Shown here one piece after another: positions 1 through 7,196 of a DNA stretch of 11,177 nt. The DNA is from Bacillota bacterium (GTDB lineage Bacteria; Bacillota; Clostridia; Peptostreptococcales; Anaerovoracaceae). The notes under the pieces are model-generated. The model was not told where the DNA came from, did not search any database, and saw only the letters and a list, made by a program, of their open reading frames with translations. The stretch covers positions 1-11,177 of the forward strand of contig JAQSXD010000077.1 in NCBI GenBank assembly GCA_029266295.1. The letters are read 5' to 3'. Within the stretch, counting starts at the first letter, position 1; each line of letters opens with the position of its first letter. Made by a program: the position numbers and the translations under genes.

Positions 1-984
1 ATCGCAATCAGGGTCGGTGGCCAAAAGCAGATCCGGTGGGTTCCCCTCCTGAGATAATTTCTGGCATAGCGCAATTCCCAGGGCCAGCGCTTCTTTTTTC
101 TCCGGATTGGGATAGGGACAGGTAGGGAAGTTTCCATCGGGCAATTCTTGCTCTCGAACGGTAATCACTTTTTTCACACCAATCATTTTCATGATCTTCT
201 TTACCGGACGGTTGCCTGTGCCGTTCAGAGGAGTATACACCACGGACAAGTCAGAGCAGTCCATTCCGGTGCTCTCGTTTTTCACGGCTGCGAGAAAAGC
301 CTCGGTTACGGGAGTCGGTATGGTCTGAACCAGCTCCTGCAAGGAAGCATCAGCGGCGATCACCTTAATGACGCCGTGTTCCAGCGTAAATCCTCCGGGC
401 AGGGTCTTTACATCCTTAAATAAGTCCACTTTTTCTATCAAAGAAAGCACCTCGGCGGCAGCTTCCAGCGTGAGCTGGCAGCCGTCTGAGCCATATACTT
501 TATATCCGTTATATTTTGATGGGTTGTGGCTGGCGGTAACCATGATACCGGCGCAGCAGCCGTAATATCTCACGGCAAAGGATAGGGCGGGTGTAGGCAT
601 CAGCTCTGGATACACGTAGGTTTTAATCCCGTTTGCTGCAAGAACGCAGGCCGCTTCTGCTGCAAAGAGATCGGATTTGATCCGGCTGTCGTATGCAATT
701 GCTACCGTAGGAATGTCGCCTTTGCAGCTGTCTCCCCCCGGTTTGTAATGAAGGTTGATATAATCGGCAAAGCCCTGAGTCGCTTTTCTGACGGTGTAGA
801 TATTCATTCGATTGGTCCCTGCTCCGAGAACACCCCGCAAGCCTCCGGTACCAAACTCCAGATCCCGGTAGAACCGATCTTGCAGCTCCTCCTGATCCTC
901 TATTTCAATCAGTTCCTTTCGCAGAAACTCATCAAGATCTTCCTGATCGAGCCATTGTTTTCTAATTTCTTCCGCTTGATACAT
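1..984 (-). CDS. pgcA: Phosphoglucomutase/phosphomannomutase, PgcA type (partial, 3' end outside window)
   Basis: Cytoplasmic alpha-D-phosphohexomutase, predicted to interconvert glucose-1-phosphate and glucose-6-phosphate (possibly mannose phosphates), feeding UDP-glucose and cell-envelope glycan synthesis. Reading the minus strand from ATG at 984 gives an open frame of 328 codons to the window edge. Visible motifs are FGTGGLRG (about residues 44-51), GTNRMNIYTVRKATQG (55-70), the catalytic phosphoserine loop TASHNP with Ser152, and the metal-binding loop DPDCD at 324-328, where the window cuts the gene. From memory, this order and the sequence around it closely match Bacillus subtilis PgcA, a protein of roughly 580 residues, so about 250 residues are missing. 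The start is supported by GGAGGG seven bases upstream. It lies downstream of the transporter operon but appears to have its own promoter. Substrate preference cannot be read from the sequence. Confidence 0.95.
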   Translation of the reverse strand, partial: MYQAEEIRKQWLDQEDLDEFLRKELIEIEDQEELQDRFYRDLEFGTGGLRGVLGAGTNRMNIYTVRKATQGFADYINLHYKPGGDSCKGDIPTVAIAYDSRIKSDLFAAEAACVLAANGIKTYVYPELMPTPALSFAVRYYGCCAGIMVTASHNPSKYNGYKVYGSDGCQLTLEAAAEVLSLIEKVDLFKDVKTLPGGFTLEHGVIKVIAADASLQELVQTIPTPVTEAFLAAVKNESTGMDCSDLSVVYTPLNGTGNRPVKKIMKMIGVKKVITVREQELPDGNFPTCPYPNPEKKEALALGIALCQKLSQEGNPPDLLLATDPDCD

Positions 985-991
985 ACAAGTA

Positions 992-997
992 CCCTCC
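992..997 (-). promoter_or_regulatory. Ribosome binding site of the phosphoglucomutase gene
   Basis: GGAGGG on the minus strand, seven bases before the ATG at 984. It fixes the start, and no competing upstream start has a comparable site. Confidence 0.8.
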
Positions 998-1065
998 AAT
1001 ACATTACTTTTAGAAGTGCCGATTGACTCACAGATTCGCGGTGTCAGAATCTTTTTACCCAATCT

Positions 1066-1074
1066 ATTTTAACA
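1066..1074 (-). promoter_or_regulatory. Candidate extended -10 promoter for the phosphoglucomutase gene
   Basis: The minus strand reads TGTTAAAAT, an extended -10 element (TG-n-TAAAAT against TG-n-TATAAT). A weak -35 candidate, TTGCCC (1087-1092), lies only 15 bases upstream, so any promoter would rely on the TG extension. It lies between the end of the putative operon terminator (1102-1155) and the gene and would give a leader of roughly 75 bases. The leader contains a 6-bp inverted repeat (AGATTC/GAATCT, 1032-1052) of unknown meaning. Confidence 0.35.
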
Positions 1075-1101
1075 TAAAACACAGGTGGGCAACAGATGAA
1101 A

Positions 1102-1155
1102 ATACATCGAATAAGCCGCAGCCCTTTTGAAGGTGCCGCGGCTTACTCGGTGTAT
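1102..1155 (-). terminator. Long inverted repeat, probable end of the transporter-SLH operon
   Basis: Arms 1102-1119 and 1138-1155 pair over 18 positions, with one T-G wobble and one A-C mismatch, enclosing an 18-base loop. It lies 116 bases after the SLH stop codon. On the minus strand the stem is followed only by a short TTTT run (1098-1101), so it is a weak intrinsic terminator by the usual rule. It could instead be an RNA-stabilising 3' hairpin. Position favours a transcript end for the minus-strand operon. Confidence 0.5.
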
Positions 1156-1234
1156 GTAGATTGATTTGAGATGTGTGCAATTTCATAGAACACTGATGAT
1201 TTCCAGCGCACCTTCATTGAATCAGCGCTTCTTA

Positions 1235-1305
1235 AGTTATGAACGAAGACCCGGGTGCAGCCTCCCCGCTTTAGTTATGAACGATGACCCGGATGCAGCC
1301 TCCCC
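1235..1305. repeat. Imperfect tandem duplication of the SLH gene 3' end
   Basis: Copies at 1235-1267 and 1273-1305 are 33 bp each, with two mismatches, offset by 38 bp. The right-hand copy encodes the last nine residues of the SLH protein (GCIRVIVHN) plus the stop region. The left-hand copy lies just beyond the stop codon. Because 38 is not a multiple of three, the outer copy is not in frame with the gene, so it is untranslated unless a frameshift occurs. Confidence 0.85.
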
Positions 1306-3187
1306 TCGACGGCTCCTTATCATAATAAAAGGATACCGAAGTTTTATTCTGATACGCTGCAATTGCCTCACTTAGGGTCGACAGTTTGTAGCTTCCTGTC
1401 GCCTTGCTGTATACAACGACATTGGCGGAAATCGGATAGACACCCACCGAATCGTCTATAATCAGTTCTGTAGAAGTAAAACTTTTCAGTTTACTTCCCG
1501 TTGGCTTCAAGCTGTTGATCTTGCTGATTTCTCCGCTTTCTCCGTAAAATTTCGCTGCTGCTCCAGCATTGACGTTATAAATGGTATTGGCTGCGGATAA
1601 GGTCTGCGTAATCCCATCAATCATATACTGGTAGGTGCCGCTGACACTGCTGCTCGTCTCCTTGGATGACGCTGAGGTTACAACGCCATAGCTGCCGGTA
1701 TCCCCTGTAACATCGTTCAAAACAAGTGCGGTAACCTTGCCGCCGGTGGCCTCATAGTACAATACGTCCCCGGAAACAAATTTGACGCCGTCCAGACGCT
1801 CCAGAGAAGTCTTTGCATAATTCCCCAGATTTGTATCCAGGATTGTCGCATTGGCTGCGATGCTTGTGGAACCGATCAGGCTGAGATCGGCATCAGCAGT
1901 TCCAATGATGTTGCCGCCCGCCTTAGCACTGCCCAGGCTCATATTCCCATTGGTATCGAAACTGATTTTCAGCATATCGCCGGGTTCAACCCAGGTCTGT
2001 GTTGAAGTGTACTCAATTTCTGTTCCACTTGGCTTAATTCCTTTGAAGTAAAAGGATGTATATTCCTTGCCATTGGAATTGGTGTAAGTCTTTGTCCCTG
2101 TGTCAGTAACGTACACCGTTGCGCTGGCATTTATTTTTGTTGCAGCAACTGCATCCGCTACGCCGCCATTTTTTCCAAGAAGCAATGTGACTGATGTACC
2201 AATTTTAAGGCTTCCTGTGGAAGAGAGCGCTGCAAAGGCCGCAGAGGATTCCAGCGGATAGGCAGTCCCCGAGACAGTGACCGAAGTTACCGCATTCTGA
2301 CTTGGAGATGCGTCTTCATAAACACCGGTTATCTTGTCATCATATACCCAGACCGTTCCCTTGGATTGGGAATAGTAGAGGATGTCATAGGTGTTAATGT
2401 CGGAAGCGTTCACTAGACTTCCGTTTTTGTATATGGTCAGTGCAGAGGCATTCATGCCAAGCTCACCTGCCCAATTTGATGAGGTCACCGTATATGGACC
2501 ATACATGTTGTCAGAGATAATGGACGCATAATCCACTGCGCCGCTGTCGTTCAAGGAATACCCCAGACTTTCTGCATATGTTTTGCTCCCATCCTTCAGT
2601 TTTGTACTTAGCATATTATAGATGAGATTTGCCGCATTGCCTTTTGACAACAGGGTCCCGATGCCTCCCGAAATATTTTTAGAAAGTCCATTGCTGTAAT
2701 AAACGTTCATCTGGGCAGTAGGGAACGAACCCGTAAAATCACTGGCGGTATAACCAAGAAGCTTCAGCGCACTGTTGACTCCCTGCTCCAGCGTTACTGT
2801 GGCATCAGGCCGAAAGGTTCCGTCACTATAGCCAGACATCATGCCATTGGATACAGCGATCTTGATGTAGGGCGCAGCCCAGTTTCCCGACGGCACATCT
2901 TTATATGGTGAAGATTTTGACGAGGTGTCTACAAGATCTTTGCAGCTCGATGCCATCACCAGCATCTTTGCAAATTCTGCTCTGGAAACGGTGTTTGACA
3001 GATTATAATTCCCACTGCTGTCTGCGCTGATGATTCCCATGGATGCCAGCAAAGTCGTCGCACTGTCGGCTCCTGAATCGGCACTTGAGGGAACCGCAGC
3101 AGCGGTAAACAGAAGCATAGCAGCCAAAATCATGGAAAGACACGTTTGCAGTCTTTTCCTTTTGCGGTGTTCCGATCTCTTTATCAA
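1271..3187 (-). CDS. Secreted S-layer-homology (SLH) domain protein
   Basis: Predicted exported protein of 638 residues, non-covalently held on the cell wall by its SLH region. The TTG at 3187 is preferred because AAGGAGG ends eight bases before it and translation then begins with a classical signal peptide: basic MIKRSEHRKRKR, hydrophobic stretch about 16-32, likely cleavage after SSA near residue 36. SLH repeats follow: one at about 45-80 with SRAEF; a clear one at about 93-146 with YKDVP, WAAPYI and GYSDGTFRPDATVT; and a degenerate one at about 150-195. Residues 220-638 are Ser/Thr/Gly-rich, beta-type sequence without a family I recognise. It is the last gene of the transporter operon, 44 bases after the permease stop. 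An in-frame ATGATG at 3235 overlaps that stop but would put 16 residues before the signal peptide. Role could be transporter partner, cargo or surface-layer component. Confidence 0.88.
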   Translation of the reverse strand: MIKRSEHRKRKRLQTCLSMILAAMLLFTAAAVPSSADSGADSATTLLASMGIISADSSGNYNLSNTVSRAEFAKMLVMASSCKDLVDTSSKSSPYKDVPSGNWAAPYIKIAVSNGMMSGYSDGTFRPDATVTLEQGVNSALKLLGYTASDFTGSFPTAQMNVYYSNGLSKNISGGIGTLLSKGNAANLIYNMLSTKLKDGSKTYAESLGYSLNDSGAVDYASIISDNMYGPYTVTSSNWAGELGMNASALTIYKNGSLVNASDINTYDILYYSQSKGTVWVYDDKITGVYEDASPSQNAVTSVTVSGTAYPLESSAAFAALSSTGSLKIGTSVTLLLGKNGGVADAVAATKINASATVYVTDTGTKTYTNSNGKEYTSFYFKGIKPSGTEIEYTSTQTWVEPGDMLKISFDTNGNMSLGSAKAGGNIIGTADADLSLIGSTSIAANATILDTNLGNYAKTSLERLDGVKFVSGDVLYYEATGGKVTALVLNDVTGDTGSYGVVTSASSKETSSSVSGTYQYMIDGITQTLSAANTIYNVNAGAAAKFYGESGEISKINSLKPTGSKLKSFTSTELIIDDSVGVYPISANVVVYSKATGSYKLSTLSEAIAAYQNKTSVSFYYDKEPSRGGCIRVIVHN

Positions 3188-3195
3188 ATTAACTT

Positions 3196-3202
3196 CCTCC
3201 TT
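3196..3202 (-). promoter_or_regulatory. Ribosome binding site selecting the TTG start of the SLH gene
   Basis: AAGGAGG on the minus strand, eight bases before TTG at 3187. It decides between this TTG, which yields a normal signal peptide, and the upstream ATGATG at 3235 that overlaps the permease stop codon. Confidence 0.75.
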
Positions 3203-3231
3203 TTTGTGAATATTGGTTGAACAGATACACA

Positions 3232-4407
3232 TCAATCATAACGAAGCGCATCAATGGGATTCATCTTTGCTGCTTTATTTGCCGGGAAATAGCCGAAGAT
3301 CATGCCTATGGCTACTGAGACGGAGAATGCAATCGCAACAGCATTCCAGGACGGAGCAACCGTCATGTCCATGACAGCCCCCGCACCGTAGGCCGCCCCG
3401 ATTCCAAGTACAATCCCGATGACCCCTCCTGCGGAGCTTGTGGTTGCCGCCTCAATGAGAAACTGACGCATGATATCCTTTTTCTTCGCCCCAAGGGACT
3501 TTCTGATTCCGATTTCTCTGGTACGCTCCGTTACGGATACCAGCATGATATTCATAATACCGATCCCTCCAACCACCAGGGAAATTCCTGCGATACCCAC
3601 CAGAACCATGGCGATGGATGCAGTCATTTCGTTTACGGTATCAATCATCTCCGACATGCTTGTAACCCGATAGGCATCTTCGTCGTCGAAAACGGAATAC
3701 ATCATATTTTCTATAATGGTCATCGTCTCTTCTATTCTATCCGTATCCACTGCTGTGAGGTAATACGTCCCGATGCTGGCGCTGTTTGCCAGTCTTGTAG
3801 CTGCCGTATAAGGAACATAAATCACATCGTCAGCGGAACTTTCCTCCGAATCCGCAGTCTCCTCCAAGACGCCTACCACTGTGTAAGTAGATCCGTTCAA
3901 CTTGATGGTTTCTCCAATGGGATCTGCCCCGCCAAACAGTTCTGTAGCCTCATACGTTCCAATGACACAGATCTTTAGCCTCCGAAGCGTATCAATATAT
4001 TGGATGAAACGCCCTTCTGATACAACGACGCTTTGCATATCGTCATAGTATTCATTGACACCAATCACAGAGGTGTCAACAGAGTTGACATCATATTTCG
4101 CTGTAACAGAAGCACTCACCTTTGGACTGTACTGATCCAGATATTTAGGATTATCCTCCACCAGCTGCTCTACCTCATCCACCGACAGCGTTCGATTGGT
4201 TCCTCTGCCCATGACATTTACTGTGATGGTATTGGTGCCCATACTTTCAAATCGGGACGTCATATCCTGAGAGAGCCCGTTCATCAGGCTCACCAGTATA
4301 ATAACAGAAGCAACACCGATAATAATTCCCAGCATCGTAAGAAAGGCTCGCATTTTACTTGCCTTGAGGCTCTTGATGGCTAGGCGGAAGGATTGTTTAA
4401 AATTCAT
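3232..4407 (-). CDS. ABC transporter permease, MacB/FtsX family (YknZ-like)
   Basis: Membrane subunit of a MacB-type (mechanotransmission) ABC transporter, 391 residues, a typical length for the ATPase-less Firmicute form. Topology visible: TM1 about 21-43 (LTMLGIIIGVASVIILVSL), a large extracytoplasmic MacB-type domain about 44-262, then three helices about 263-292, 324-347 and 354-375. The cytoplasmic loop between TM2 and TM3 has the conserved ERTREIGIRKSLGAKKKDI motif (294-312), which contacts the ATPase. The C-terminus ends NPIDALRYD as usual for the family. ATG at 4407 overlaps the ATPase stop (ATGA), with GGAGGG just upstream inside the ATPase gene, indicating translational coupling. 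Family members export antimicrobial peptides, toxins, siderophores or lipoproteins, or pump drugs. The substrate here is unknown. Confidence 0.95.
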   Translation of the reverse strand: MNFKQSFRLAIKSLKASKMRAFLTMLGIIIGVASVIILVSLMNGLSQDMTSRFESMGTNTITVNVMGRGTNRTLSVDEVEQLVEDNPKYLDQYSPKVSASVTAKYDVNSVDTSVIGVNEYYDDMQSVVVSEGRFIQYIDTLRRLKICVIGTYEATELFGGADPIGETIKLNGSTYTVVGVLEETADSEESSADDVIYVPYTAATRLANSASIGTYYLTAVDTDRIEETMTIIENMMYSVFDDEDAYRVTSMSEMIDTVNEMTASIAMVLVGIAGISLVVGGIGIMNIMLVSVTERTREIGIRKSLGAKKKDIMRQFLIEAATTSSAGGVIGIVLGIGAAYGAGAVMDMTVAPSWNAVAIAFSVSVAIGMIFGYFPANKAAKMNPIDALRYD

Positions 4408-5171
4408 GCAGTGCCCTCCCTTCCAAAAGCTGCAGCAGCAGCTCCTTTGATGGAACCAGTGCGTTCATAGCTTTTAACCTCGATCTGTTCAGGAACGCTG
4501 TGCCCGCTGTCTTCAACAATCTTGCCGTCGGAAATGCGGATGATCCGTTTGGCTTTTTCCGCAACGCCCATATCATGGGTAATCAATATGATCGTGTTGC
4601 CTTCTTCATTCAGGCTCTGTAAAAATTCCAGTACCTCTCTGCCGGTTCTGGAGTCCAATGCTCCGGTGGGCTCATCGGCTAGAATGATGGAGGGGTTGCC
4701 CACCAGCGCTCTTGCAATGGATACTCGTTGCTGCTGCCCCCCGGACAATTGGGATGGCATATTCAGTTTTTTATCTGCAATCCCCACTTTTTCCAGCGCT
4801 CTGACAGCCAACTCGATTCTCTCTTTTTCTGGTATCCCTTGGTAAATTAACGGCAGTTCCACATTTTCCAGAACGCTCAGCTTTGGAATCAGGTTATATT
4901 GCTGAAAAATAAATCCCAAGGTCTTTCCTCTGAAATCTGCGAGTTCATCATCATTCATGAGGCTGACATCCTGACCATTCAGAAAATATTTTCCCTGTGT
5001 GGGAACATCCAGACAACCGATGATATTCATGCAGGTGGATTTTCCCGAACCGGACTGCCCAATGATGGCCGCCATCTCATTTTCTCTGATTTCCAACGTA
5101 ATGCCGTCTATGGCCCGAACCTCATTTTCTCCCATTTGATAAATCTTGTAGACATCTTCCAGTCGAATCAT
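4404..5171 (-). CDS. ABC transporter ATP-binding protein, MacB/LolD family (YknY-like)
   Basis: Cytoplasmic ATPase powering the permease encoded next to it, 255 residues from ATG at 5171. All nucleotide-binding motifs are intact: Walker A GQSGSGKST (38-46), Q-loop Gln90 in FIFQQYNL, signature LSGGQQQR (142-149), Walker B IILADE (162-167), D-loop ALD (171-173) and switch histidine His199 in ITHD. MNIIGCLD after Walker A is typical of the LolD/MacB/YknY branch. The last 30 residues are an extra tail that is not part of the fold. An alternative GTG at 5180 would add three residues (MNA). The ATG is preferred because family members begin MI-L-V-K-Y and AAGGTG sits six bases before it. The gene begins 10 bases after the adaptor stop and overlaps the permease start by four bases. 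Confidence 0.96.
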   Translation of the reverse strand: MIRLEDVYKIYQMGENEVRAIDGITLEIRENEMAAIIGQSGSGKSTCMNIIGCLDVPTQGKYFLNGQDVSLMNDDELADFRGKTLGFIFQQYNLIPKLSVLENVELPLIYQGIPEKERIELAVRALEKVGIADKKLNMPSQLSGGQQQRVSIARALVGNPSIILADEPTGALDSRTGREVLEFLQSLNEEGNTIILITHDMGVAEKAKRIIRISDGKIVEDSGHSVPEQIEVKSYERTGSIKGAAAAAFGREGTA

Positions 5172-5181
5172 AGCATTCACC

Positions 5182-6957
5182 TTACATTCCCCGGCCGCCG
5201 CCTCCGGATGGCGGCCCGCTCATTCCACCGCCTCCGGATGGCGGTCCGCTCATTCCGCCGGCGGGCATCATCTGCTGCTGTGCGCTCGACTCTGCCGATG
5301 AGCTTTTCACTTTAGGCACCAGAACAATATCTCCTTCTGACAATCCACCTTTGATTTCAATATAGGATTCATCATTCAAACCCATTTCTACCCGAACGTA
5401 TTGGGCACCGTCGGGGGCACTGCTCTGATTGATTTTTTCATCACCCTTTGCACCTTTGACCAATACCGTATTTCCCCGGTTCACCGCCGTGACAGGAACA
5501 CGGAGAACATCTTCCGCAGAATCGACGATGATCTCTGCCGATACATTCATTCCCGGCCATAAGTCTTCTGCATCATTGATCACGATTTTTACTGGATAGG
5601 AGGTAACCCCATCGGAGGACGTTCCCAAAATCCCAATGTTATCAACATATCCGGTGAAATCTCTGTCGCTCAGCGCATCCGCCGAAATAGTAACCTCCTG
5701 ACCTTTCTCAAGCTGAGCAATATCCAGTTCGTCGACGTTGATCGTGAACGTCATCACTGACATATCGGCTATGACACAAAGCGTGGTTGAGCCGGAATTT
5801 GAGGATTCCAGCGTATCTCCAGCCTTGATATCCTTTTCAATGACGGTACCGGAAATGGGAGCAGTGACGTTATACTCGTCCAGCTGATCCTGCGAGCTTT
5901 CATAGGACAGCTGAGATTCTCTCAACGAGAACTGGCTTGATTTCAGCGTATTGTCCGCCCCATCATTTGTCAGCTGAATAATGCCATCCCCTTTCGATAG
6001 GTATTCTCCTGAGGATGCAAGAATTTTTGACACAAGTCCAGAAGTCTTTGCTGTAACGATCTTCTCCGTCCCCCCCTCCAGCTGTGCACCGTTGTAGCAG
6101 TCAATCCCTCCTGCGTTTACTGTAACATAGGTACCGCTATCCAGCGCCCCCGGGTTTTCAATTGTCACTTCAACATCTTTTACTTCTATGTATCCATCTA
6201 AAACTCTTTTTGAACTGTAAATTTTGCTGATTTTCCCCTTCAGTTCTTCGAAGGTATTTTCAACCGTAACGGTTACTGGCTGTCCCGCGTACAAGCTGCC
6301 TGCATCTGCGGTACCGAAGGAAACCTTCGCCGTCAGATTGGAGTCATCGACAATGGTTGCTATTTTCGTCCCGTTAGAAACGTTGTCTCCTTTTTCTACA
6401 AGTACGTCGGTAACCCGCCCGGAAATAGGCGCGGATACCGTCAGTCCCTGATATGCCTCCAAACTATCCTGGTACTCCATCTGAGCCTTTTCGTAGCTGA
6501 TATTTGCTTTTTCCAATGTTTTTTCCATATCGGAGGAATCGATTCGATATAAGGTCTGGCCTTTCTCCACCGTATCACCCTCCTGGAACGTATCCTCCAG
6601 CACATCCCCTTCCACCAGTGCGATGACAGAATACTGCTCGATAGGTGACACAGTGCCCTCACCGCTGATGACGACGGTGACGTCCCCTTTTGCCACCTCG
6701 TGCTCTGTGTAAGATACTTCTTTTTTATCCCCTTTAAAAAATCCTGTTGCAGCAGCGGATGCTCCTATCACGATTACTAATAAAAAAGAAGTGCAGACGA
6801 TTCTTCGATTTCGCTTATTCAGTTGATTGATCTTTTTCAGTAATGGCACTTTTCCTATGATACTGCTTAAAATTGCGGCGGCCTTTGATGCCTCTAACCG
6901 GTCAATCCATTTAGAGAGCCGCTTTTTAGAAATCTCTTTTTCTATGTTTTGCTCCAA
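5182..6957 (-). CDS. Membrane-fusion/periplasmic-type adaptor of the ABC exporter (MacA/YknX/HlyD family)
   Basis: Extracytoplasmic adaptor subunit, 591 residues, first gene of the operon. Translation starts at TTG 6957 with GAGGA seven bases upstream; there is no nearby ATG in frame. Order: basic, helix-rich cytoplasmic lead 1-52; one membrane helix about 53-74; first lipoyl half (about 105-140), short coiled coil (141-170) and second lipoyl half with APISGRVTDVLVEKGD (176-191); beta-barrel-like section about 205-285; a second lipoyl-like block with TSGLVSKILASSGEYLSKGD (305-324), a short helix 335-360 and APISGTVIEKDIKAGD (366-381); beta-barrel 395-480; membrane-proximal domain to about 550; and a low-complexity tail ending in two GMSGPPSGGG repeats. 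MacA proteins are usually about 370-400 residues with one hairpin module, so this one is enlarged by an apparent internal duplication. Coding strand carries a G7 run at about 6070-6076. Confidence 0.93.
   Translation of the reverse strand: MEQNIEKEISKKRLSKWIDRLEASKAAAILSSIIGKVPLLKKINQLNKRNRRIVCTSFLLVIVIGASAAATGFFKGDKKEVSYTEHEVAKGDVTVVISGEGTVSPIEQYSVIALVEGDVLEDTFQEGDTVEKGQTLYRIDSSDMEKTLEKANISYEKAQMEYQDSLEAYQGLTVSAPISGRVTDVLVEKGDNVSNGTKIATIVDDSNLTAKVSFGTADAGSLYAGQPVTVTVENTFEELKGKISKIYSSKRVLDGYIEVKDVEVTIENPGALDSGTYVTVNAGGIDCYNGAQLEGGTEKIVTAKTSGLVSKILASSGEYLSKGDGIIQLTNDGADNTLKSSQFSLRESQLSYESSQDQLDEYNVTAPISGTVIEKDIKAGDTLESSNSGSTTLCVIADMSVMTFTINVDELDIAQLEKGQEVTISADALSDRDFTGYVDNIGILGTSSDGVTSYPVKIVINDAEDLWPGMNVSAEIIVDSAEDVLRVPVTAVNRGNTVLVKGAKGDEKINQSSAPDGAQYVRVEMGLNDESYIEIKGGLSEGDIVLVPKVKSSSAESSAQQQMMPAGGMSGPPSGGGGMSGPPSGGGGRGM
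5198..5257 (-). repeat. Two tandem 30-bp repeats in the adaptor C-terminal tail
   Basis: Units 5198-5227 and 5228-5257 are near-identical and each encodes GMSGPPSGGG in the adaptor tail. Each unit holds a small inverted repeat (CCGCC/GGCGG around CTCCGGAT-type sequence). As an in-frame 30-bp tandem repeat, copy number could vary between strains without breaking the frame. Confidence 0.9.
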
Positions 6958-6964
6958 GTCCTAT

Positions 6965-6970
6965 TCCTCA
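6965..6970 (-). promoter_or_regulatory. Ribosome binding site for the TTG start of the adaptor
   Basis: TGAGGA on the minus strand, seven bases before TTG at 6957. It supports the non-ATG start. Confidence 0.6.
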
Positions 6971-7061
6971 CTTTCCCACACATTTTTACTTCATAACCTT
7001 TGATGTTTCCATAGTATCGTTTCTTTGTGTTCATTTCGTGAGAACTGTGTGGGCAGATCCT

Positions 7062-7093
7062 AAAAAACATGGCAATAATTGCCTTGTTTTTTT
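7062..7093. terminator. A/T-flanked hairpin, bidirectional terminator or attenuator-like
   Basis: Arms 7062-7075 and 7079-7092 pair at 13 of 14 positions around a three-base loop, with the GGCAA/TTGCC core flanked by six A on the left and seven T (7087-7093) on the right. This is the form of an intrinsic terminator on both strands. Its place is odd: between divergent genes, about 104 bases before each start codon. It could insulate the two promoters from antisense read-through, or act as an attenuator if a promoter lies beyond it. Confidence 0.6.
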
Positions 7094-7180
7094 ATGAATT
7101 TACCAACGTGACACAACGCCTTCACAGAAACGTCATATTCATCCTTTATTATTAGGAACTGTCGAGCAAAGGAAATTTGA

Positions 7181-7186
7181 AAGGAG
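7181..7186 (+). promoter_or_regulatory. Ribosome binding site of the lipoprotein gene
   Basis: AAGGAG ten bases before ATG 7197, followed by the only lipobox-containing frame. Confidence 0.7.
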
Positions 7187-7196
7187 TCATCATAAT

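Larger units (their letters stand above)
6958..7196. promoter_or_regulatory. Divergent control region between exporter operon and lipoprotein gene
   Basis: A 239-base region with no gene, from which the exporter operon (minus) and lipoprotein gene (plus) must both be transcribed unless read from afar. No strong sigma-A promoter is visible. Weak candidates on the plus strand are GTGACA (7109-7114) and TATTAT (7147-7152), which are not correctly spaced with each other. The most striking element is the hairpin at 7062-7092. The shared region suggests co-regulation, possibly by a regulator encoded elsewhere; none lies in this window. Confidence 0.5.

Noticed and set aside
148..1026. Plus-strand open frames opposite the phosphoglucomutase gene
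   Set aside because: They are antisense to a clearly conserved enzyme, have no ribosome binding sites and no recognisable domains.
3188..3235. ATGATG at 3235 as the SLH protein start
   Set aside because: It would place 16 residues (MMCICSTNIHKKEEVN) ahead of a normal signal peptide, and its sequence contains the strong ribosome binding site that serves TTG 3187. Coupled initiation is possible but less likely.
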